Source: Pseudomonas sp. (GTDB lineage: Bacteria; Pseudomonadota; Gammaproteobacteria; Pseudomonadales; Pseudomonadaceae). Taken from it: a DNA stretch of 9,584 nt. Shown piece by piece: positions 1-6,500 of this stretch. The position numbers and the translations under genes were made by a program. Location of the stretch: positions 3,192-12,775 of the forward strand of contig DQGF01000059.1 of NCBI GenBank assembly GCA_003525045.1, in the 5' to 3' direction. The first letter of the stretch is position 1, and every line of letters starts with the position of its first letter. A model generated the notes under the pieces. It ran no database searches. It saw only the letters and a program-made list of their open reading frames with translations, and was not told the DNA's origin.

Positions 1-27
1 CCTTCGTTTTTACGATCAGGAGCGAGC

Positions 28-2373
28 GTGATTATTTCCAGGCAGTTAACCCGGTTGAGCCTTGCCGGTATGTTGGTGGGCTTGAGTCTTGCGGCAAACG
101 CGCGCAGCCAGCCGGAGCAGGCGAATGCCGATATCCGTCGCACCAGTTTCGGCGTGCCGCATATTCGTGCCGAGAATGAGCGCGGCCTCGGCTATGGCAT
201 TGGCTATGCCTACGCCCAGGACAACCTGTGCCTGCTGGCCAATGAGATCACCACGGTGAACGGCGAACGTTCACGCTATTTCGGTCCGGATCAATTGACC
301 GTCGAAGAGCGGCAAAACCAGGTCAGCGATGTGTTCTTTACCTGGTTGAACACCGCCCAGGCCGTCGATGCGTTCTGGCAGGCACAAACCCCGGAAATCC
401 GCCAGCTCATGGAAGGTTATGTGGCCGGCTACAACCGCTCCCTGAAAGAGCGTCGGACGCAGGGTTTGCCGCAGCAATGCCAGGGCGACTGGGTGCGTGA
501 GATTACTGCTCAGGACCTGGTCAAGTTGACCCGTCGTCTGCTGGTCGAAGGCGGCGTAGGGCAGTTTGCCGAGGCCTTGGCGGGTGCCACTCCACCCAAG
601 GCCGTCGCTCGAACCGCAGCCGACCCGGCACCGTTCCAGCTCGCCGATTCGCGCCGGCAGCGCTTTGCTCTGGACCGTGGCAGCAACGCGGTGGCGGTGG
701 GCAGCGAGCGCTCCTTCAATGGCCGCGGCATGTTGCTGGCCAACCCGCATTTCCCATGGGTCGGCGGGATGCGTTTCTATCAGATGCACCTGACCATTCC
801 CGGCAAGCTGGACGTCATGGGCGCCGCCTTGCCCGGTCTGCCGATGATCAACATCGGTTTCAACCAGCACCTGGCCTGGACCCACACCGTGGACTCGTCC
901 AAACATTTCACCTTGTACCGCCTGCAACTCGACCCCAAGGATGCGACCCGCTACCTGCTCGACGGCCAGTCGTTGCCAATGCAGCAACAGACGGTGACCG
1001 TGAAGGTGAAACAGCCGGATGGCCAGACCCGAGCGGTGTCCCACGTGGTCTACAGCTCGCAATTCGGTCCTGTCGTGCAGTGGCCGGGCAAGCTGGACTG
1101 GGACGATCAGTTCGCCTACAGCTTGCGCGACGCCAACCTGGATAACGATCGGGTGCTACAGCAGTGGTACGCCATGAACCGGGCAAACAGCCTCAAGGCG
1201 TTGCAGGCGTCGGTGCATGAAATCCAGGGCATCCCCTGGGTCAATACCCTGGCGGCGGACGATCAGGGGCAGACGCTGTACATGAACCTGTCGGTGGTGC
1301 CGAACGTCAATGCCGACAAACTCGCCCGCTGCAGCGATCCGCGGGCCGGACTGCAGATGATCGTGCTCGACGGTTCCAACAGCGCGTGCGCCTGGGACAT
1401 CGATCCGCAGGCTGCGCAGAAAGGTATTTATGCGGCAGACCGGTTACCGCAATTGTTACGCAAGGACTTTGTGCAGCATTCCAACGATTCAGCGTGGATG
1501 GCCAACCCGGCACAGCCGCTCACCGGTTTCTCGCCGCTGATCAGCCAGGACGGTCAGCCATTGGGGTTGCGTTCACGCTTCGCCCTGGATCGCCTGGGTA
1601 CCTTGAACAAGGCCGGCACTATCGCGGCGGCGGATCTGCAACGGATGGTGATGGACGACCAGGTTTACCAGGCCACTCAAGTGATGCCGGACCTGCTGCA
1701 ATTCTGTGCGGCAGACCTGGGGGCCGATGCGCCGACACTGACGCCGGTGTGTGCCAGCCTCAAGGCCTGGGACCGCAGTGCGAATCTCGACAGCGGCCTG
1801 GGGTTTGTGCATTTCCAGAACGTCATGGAGGCGCTGCAGGAAACGCCTGATGTCTGGCGTGTCGAGTTCGATCCGAAAGATCCACAGCATACGCCGCGTG
1901 GGCTGGCGGTGGAGCGTGCGCAAGTGGCGAAGGCCATACGCGAAGCGATGCTGGCATCGGTGGAGCACGTCAATACATCAGGTCTGAAGACTGACAGTCA
2001 CTGGGGTGATATCCAGGTGTTCAGCAGCGGCGGCCAGCAGACGCCGATTCACGGCGGACCCGGCACCCTGGGGGTTTATAACGCCATCCAGAGCGTGCCG
2101 AGGACGGACGGCAAACGCGAAGTCGTCAGCGGCACCAGCTATTTGCAGGTGGTGACCTTCGATGACCAGGGACCACAAGCCCAAGGGCTGCTGGCGTTCT
2201 CGCTGTCCAGTGATCCGCAGTCGAAGTACTCCCGGGACCAGACACTGGCCTTCTCGAAGAAGCAGTTGAGCGTGTTGCCGTTCACCGAGCAGCAGATCAC
2301 GGCCGATCCGCAGTATCAGGTCAGGACAATTCGCGAGCAGGATGAAAAAGCCGGGAAGGTGGCCAAACAGTAA
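28..2373 (+). CDS. pvdQ: PvdQ, acyl-homoserine lactone / pyoverdine-precursor acylase (Ntn hydrolase)
   Basis: Periplasmic penicillin-acylase-family N-terminal-nucleophile hydrolase, 781 aa (P. aeruginosa PvdQ is 762). It removes the fatty acyl chain from the pyoverdine precursor during siderophore maturation and can also cleave long-chain acyl-homoserine lactones. A signal peptide is visible: basic residues, a hydrophobic stretch at about 7-23, and an A-N-A site at 23-25. The precursor would be self-cleaved before Ser219 in the D-R-G-S-N-A motif, giving an alpha chain, a short propeptide and a beta chain. Counting from Ser219 as beta-1, His241 falls at beta-23 and Val288 at beta-70, matching the known catalytic positions. 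Asn486 (S-N-D-S-A-W) is the expected third residue. The start is GTG, with AGGAG at 18-22 five bases upstream; no better start is seen. Only 27 bases precede it, so its promoter and any operon partner are out of view. All key residues are present and the gene appears intact. Confidence 0.96.
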   Translation: MIISRQLTRLSLAGMLVGLSLAANARSQPEQANADIRRTSFGVPHIRAENERGLGYGIGYAYAQDNLCLLANEITTVNGERSRYFGPDQLTVEERQNQVSDVFFTWLNTAQAVDAFWQAQTPEIRQLMEGYVAGYNRSLKERRTQGLPQQCQGDWVREITAQDLVKLTRRLLVEGGVGQFAEALAGATPPKAVARTAADPAPFQLADSRRQRFALDRGSNAVAVGSERSFNGRGMLLANPHFPWVGGMRFYQMHLTIPGKLDVMGAALPGLPMINIGFNQHLAWTHTVDSSKHFTLYRLQLDPKDATRYLLDGQSLPMQQQTVTVKVKQPDGQTRAVSHVVYSSQFGPVVQWPGKLDWDDQFAYSLRDANLDNDRVLQQWYAMNRANSLKALQASVHEIQGIPWVNTLAADDQGQTLYMNLSVVPNVNADKLARCSDPRAGLQMIVLDGSNSACAWDIDPQAAQKGIYAADRLPQLLRKDFVQHSNDSAWMANPAQPLTGFSPLISQDGQPLGLRSRFALDRLGTLNKAGTIAAADLQRMVMDDQVYQATQVMPDLLQFCAADLGADAPTLTPVCASLKAWDRSANLDSGLGFVHFQNVMEALQETPDVWRVEFDPKDPQHTPRGLAVERAQVAKAIREAMLASVEHVNTSGLKTDSHWGDIQVFSSGGQQTPIHGGPGTLGVYNAIQSVPRTDGKREVVSGTSYLQVVTFDDQGPQAQGLLAFSLSSDPQSKYSRDQTLAFSKKQLSVLPFTEQQITADPQYQVRTIREQDEKAGKVAKQ

Positions 2374-2400
2374 AGTGGTGGGTGCTTGAATCAGGAATGG

Positions 2401-2428
2401 AGGCCGCACCCCGCAAGGGCTGCGGCCT
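2401..2428 (+). terminator. Hairpin between convergent pvdQ and fecR-like gene, probable terminator
   Basis: AGGCCGCA (2401-2408) is perfectly complementary to TGCGGCCT (2421-2428), an 8-bp GC-rich stem with a 12-base loop that can add an inner CCC/GGG pairing. On the + strand a short TTTT run follows at 2434-2437, a few bases beyond the stem. On the minus strand no T run follows, so termination of pvdQ is better supported than termination of the convergent gene. The stem begins 27 bases after the pvdQ stop and ends immediately before the stop codon of the opposite gene. The position is ideal, but the U-tract is weak. Confidence 0.55.
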
Positions 2429-3430
2429 TCAGCTTTTCGGGGTTTGTTGCGGAATGGCGTTGAGGACCGGGTTGCCATCCTTGTTGCGGGTCAGATAGAC
2501 CGGCAGCACCTTGGGCAGCGACGCCACCAGGCTGTTGAGTTCCTTGATGTTGTAGATGCCACCGAGGCGGATAGAGCCGGTACTGTGGTCGGCTAACATG
2601 ACCGGCTTGCCCAGATATCGATTGATCAGGGGCAGGGCATCGGACAGCGCCAGATCATCGAGCACCAGTTTGCCGCTGCGCCAGGCCAATGAATTGTCAT
2701 TGGTGTAGGTCTGGCTGATCTGGGGCGTGAGGTCGCCGTGTTGATAACGGGCCTGCATCGCTGGCCCGAGACGCAAGCCATCGCCCGGAAGATCATCGTT
2801 GCTGCTGACCAGCACCGAACCTTCAATCAGGTTGACCCGCACCTGATCCTCATACATCCAGACATTGAATTTGGTTCCGGTTACCCGAATCCTGCCGTCC
2901 GCGGCCCTGACGATGAAGGGGTGAGTGGTGTCGTGGCTGACGCTGAAAAAAGCTTCGCCCTTATCAAGCGTGACCCGGCGGTGATCCTTGTAGTTGCTGA
3001 ACGTCAGCTCACTGCCCAGGTTCAGCTCCACCTGACTGCCATCGCTCAGAGTGACCTGACGGACCCTATCGCTGGCCTCGAAGTGCTGGTAGGAATCGGG
3101 TAGCCAACCGAGGTTCCAGCCGCTAAAGGCCGCCAGTGGCAACGCCAGGGCGCACATGGCGGCGGCGATACCGACCGTGCGCCAAGGCGTTGCAGGTTTG
3201 ATCCGGGTCGCTGGCACGACGGCGTCAGGACGAGGCAAATCCCCCGCGACTTCCCAGATGTCCAGCATGGCCTCGTACTCGAACGCGTGAAGCGGATGAG
3301 CATCACGCCATTGCTCGAAGGCCAGACGCTCTTGCGCGGTGCAGTCGATGGCGTGCAAACGCATGCACCAGTGCGCAGCGGCATCGGTGATGGCGTCATA
3401 TTGAGCTTGCGAGAGAGGGCTGTCGGTCAT
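2429..3430 (-). CDS. FecR-family anti-sigma / cell-surface signalling regulator (FpvR-like candidate)
   Basis: A 333-aa inner-membrane regulator of the FecR type, which passes a TonB-receptor signal to a cytoplasmic ECF sigma factor. The domain order is typical. An N-terminal cytoplasmic domain (about 12-65) has the W-x-x-R-L and A-F-x-x-W-R-x-x-x-P pattern of the sigma-binding region. One membrane segment lies at about 84-104. The periplasmic FecR domain (about 118-210) has D-G-S-x-V-x-L-N, G-E-A-F-F-x-V and V-T-G-T-K-F-N-V. A C-terminal STN-like part (about 250-326) has W-R-x-G-K-L, then N-R-Y. The start ATG is preceded by AGGA with a 7-base spacer. A TAGAAT -10-like hexamer lies at 3452-3457 (minus), without a convincing -35. 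Its convergent neighbour pvdQ suggests FpvR, because FpvR and pvdQ are neighbours in other pseudomonads. No sigma factor or receptor gene is visible here, so the partner is unproven. Family assignment is strong; FpvR orthology is a guess. Confidence 0.9.
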   Translation of the reverse strand: MTDSPLSQAQYDAITDAAAHWCMRLHAIDCTAQERLAFEQWRDAHPLHAFEYEAMLDIWEVAGDLPRPDAVVPATRIKPATPWRTVGIAAAMCALALPLAAFSGWNLGWLPDSYQHFEASDRVRQVTLSDGSQVELNLGSELTFSNYKDHRRVTLDKGEAFFSVSHDTTHPFIVRAADGRIRVTGTKFNVWMYEDQVRVNLIEGSVLVSSNDDLPGDGLRLGPAMQARYQHGDLTPQISQTYTNDNSLAWRSGKLVLDDLALSDALPLINRYLGKPVMLADHSTGSIRLGGIYNIKELNSLVASLPKVLPVYLTRNKDGNPVLNAIPQQTPKS

Positions 3431-3528
3431 TGACTCATCCTGATTTCCTACATTCTAACCTTTGCGCGAAGTCGGCGAGAACAACCGTCATGGCAATTGC
3501 CCATCAAACAGCTACTTATTTTTTTGAT

Positions 3529-6500
3529 TCACGGGGTGCTGGTGTGCAATTGACGTCCCAAATGGCTGATCAGCCAGGCAACGGTGTCGGCGTTACTAAG
3601 TTGGACCGCCAGTCTGACCAGTGAATCTGTCTTGAAGGTTTGGCGAGCATCGATCAGGGTTTTTTTACCTGTCAGTTTCAAGATAAGCTTTTTTAGCCCT
3701 TTAGTGTTCTCATAAGAAGTGCTGCCAAAGTCCTCCCAGACACCGGCATGATCATCATAGATCGCGAATAGCTCCGGCAGGGGCGTCTTGTTCGACAGTG
3801 CGCTGCCCTGAATGTCGGTCAGTGTTTTCTTCAGCGCGATGGCCCGGGGGCTGGATGTTTCTATCAGGTCGGCGAATGGCCTGCCGGAATCGAGATAACT
3901 GATGTCTTCGGTTTCGCAAACAATATGCGAAAGCTCGTGGATAAGGGTCGCCGCGCGCGCATGGGGGCTGATGGGGAAGGCGGCGTCCGACAAATAGTTA
4001 CGGTAGTGGTCGTAGTTGGGCACAAAGAATTTCTCTGCCAGGTAGATTCTACGTTTCGTGTCCTGCGCAACGGTGAGGCCGAATGTACTTTCTCTCTGTT
4101 CGAGAACCCTTCCGACGACAAAACGCTTGGACTTCGGCTGTCTGAGGCTGGGGTCCAGCAAGGCCGCAAAAATGTCACCTACGACTTTTTCAACTTTGTC
4201 CACGTGCGCGGGCAGCACGGTCGACACACCAAGAAAATCCATGATGAGCTGATGCACAGGCGTGACCGGACCGCCGGATACCTTGAGCAATTGCAGGTTT
4301 CGTACGGCGTTCCAGGCATAGGAGGTCGCCGTGTCCAGCGCTTCATCGATCAAACGGGCCTTCACCGGAAACAATAAACGGATTTCGGGCATTCCACTGG
4401 CTTCGACGTTCATGCCGGCCGAAACGGAAAGCGCGGTCGCAAACCGACGGGTGAGGCTGAAGCGGGGCCTGGGAGTTTCCCTGCCCAGGACCCATTGCTT
4501 CGATGTGTTCTGACTTATATAAGGGCCACGGGTTTTGGTGTCGGCTATGCGCCAGCGGGTACCTTTCTTCAGAACGGGATACACTTTGCCTTCAACCGGC
4601 CCGTACTGTTTTTTTGTCGACGGGTCAGTGTAGAGCCCGAGTGTGGAGTCGAGTGTCAGCGAACCCAGATTGACGTCTACGCTTTCATGACGCTTCAGGT
4701 CTGTGCGTTCAGGTGCAGTGATGTCGATGCTCTGCCATTTGAACCGGCCATCGGGCGTTTCCGGCGCGGGCGCACTGGGTGCAGAAGACGGCGTCGCTGG
4801 AGCCTCCAGGGATTGGCGCAACATGGCAAGTTGTGCAATGCCGCTGATGAACTCTTGTACGGCTGCCCCCCATTTGTGGGTTTGAAGGTCCTCAGCCGAT
4901 TGCTTGATGTCGCGATAGCTGCGCCATACCGTGACCGGGTAGGACAGCTTGCCCGTCAAGAACGTAAAGGCCTCGTGCAAGTCTTCGCCCAGCACATGTT
5001 TGATGCTCGCCCATTCGCTTTGATTGTTGTCATCGGACTGACAGCCGAGCAATCGGCTCAATAACCCGACGTTGTCGTTGAATAGTCGTTTGAACAGGTT
5101 GCCACTGATCGGATTCGACGCCAGCGTAACCTCGGTGGTGTCGGTGTTCGCCGGCGTGGCTCTGGCAACGCGGTTACCAGTGTTCGCCATCTGGTTTTCA
5201 AGCAGCGTACGCTCACTCTGCGGCAGGTTCATGAGTACCCAGTCGAGCAGTCCGCCACGCGTCTTCAGGTCGGTCAGCAGTTGTGTTTCGTTTTCATATT
5301 CTTTCATCCCGTGCGAGGGACTGTGAGGCGCAATCAGGATCTGTGCCGCGACGCTATCGGCCGAGGAGCCGATTAGATAGACGCCAGGCACCTTGATCGT
5401 TTGCTTGCCCTTGATCCCGTTGAGCTCAAGCGGGCGCATGATCGCGTGCGCACCGTCGACGGCCGCACGGGCAATGGCGTCGGGCATATCCATGACTTGT
5501 TTAATCAGGTCAAACCCGGTTTCACTCAGGCGCTCTTTCAGTTTTTCCGTATGGGCGTAGTACATCAGCTGCCAGGGCAATTGCGCGTAAAACCGCTTCT
5601 TGCGCTCCGCGGCCTTCGGCTGGGTATCTGCAAAGGCTTCTTTCAATATTTTCTGCTGATGCTCGCCCAACTTCAGGTTTCGTATCAGGTCTTTGATGTA
5701 ACTCTGGTTCATCCCCTTGGGTATCGTCTTGGAATCAAGCGATACCACTTCAAAATCAGCCTGGTCCAGATCCTTGAAGTGGGTCAATGCAAACCCGGTC
5801 AAGGTGCTGGTGCTGGCCGCAGACCTTGAGCGTTCGTTGATCTGGATCTGGATCTTGTCCGGATCGAACTCGAATGAGTCTGCCTTGAGTTGTTTTTCGA
5901 GTTCATGATGTGCTGTGCGCGGCAGTGAACGTATGCCGGTGAGATAGTCCTGGTCGTCGGTGACGTTGTTGAGGTACTGCTGAAGCAGTTCGCCATGCAG
6001 TATCTGATCTTTGATGGACGCTTTGGCAAGCCAGGCCGGTAGTTTTTGCTGGGTGGTCAGGGATTGGGCAATGTCTGTTGCCCGTTGTAATCCCGTCATC
6101 GGTTGGCGTAGCGCCACCAGTTTCAGAAGACTCGCCTTTGTCGTCGGGGGAAGGTTCGTGGCCAGCGCCTTGGTGAGGCTCGCCTGGTCCAGCTGGACAG
6201 AGTGTTTTTGCACGTGATCGAGAAAATGCCCGTCTATCCGCTGCAGAGGCGCCATGGTGTAAGCCCGACCAGGCAACCGTTCGTTACGTTCAAGGTTCTC
6301 CAGAAAAATAGTGCGTTGAGCGTCGTCTTTGAGGCGCCGCTCGAGTTCGGTCAGCAATGTTGTCAAGGTTTTGAACGCTTCGAATCCCAATGCGGGCGTC
6401 CACAGGATCGCCGTGCCGGAATTCACCGGGTCCAGGCCTCCTCGTTCAGTCATCAAAAGACAACTGGCCAGTTTCACCGGGTCCGTAGCGTCGCCTGCCT

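Noticed and set aside
1..27. PvdS-type (iron-starvation) promoter directly before pvdQ
   Set aside because: A CGT occurs at 5-7, but the partner TAAAT element would be outside the window and the leader would be too short; it cannot be supported here.
271..1062. 263-codon minus-strand frame inside pvdQ
   Set aside because: Shadow frame with compositional bias; the pvdQ frame carries all catalytic residues.
1386..1850. 154-codon + frame inside pvdQ
   Set aside because: Out-of-frame overlap with an intact acylase gene; no motif or start signal.
1978..2478. 166-codon minus frame across the pvdQ end and the fecR end
   Set aside because: Runs through the terminator hairpin and overlaps two convergent real genes; no domain seen.
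3519..3525. Run of seven T on the + strand as a terminator
   Set aside because: No stem precedes it on the + strand and no + gene ends there; on the minus strand it is an A run after the toxin stop.
3430..3624. Small + frame across the fecR-toxin gap
   Set aside because: No ribosome binding site, and it overlaps the 3' end of the giant gene.
4495..5064. 189-codon + frame opposite the giant gene
   Set aside because: Antisense shadow, Arg/Cys-rich, with no family similarity.
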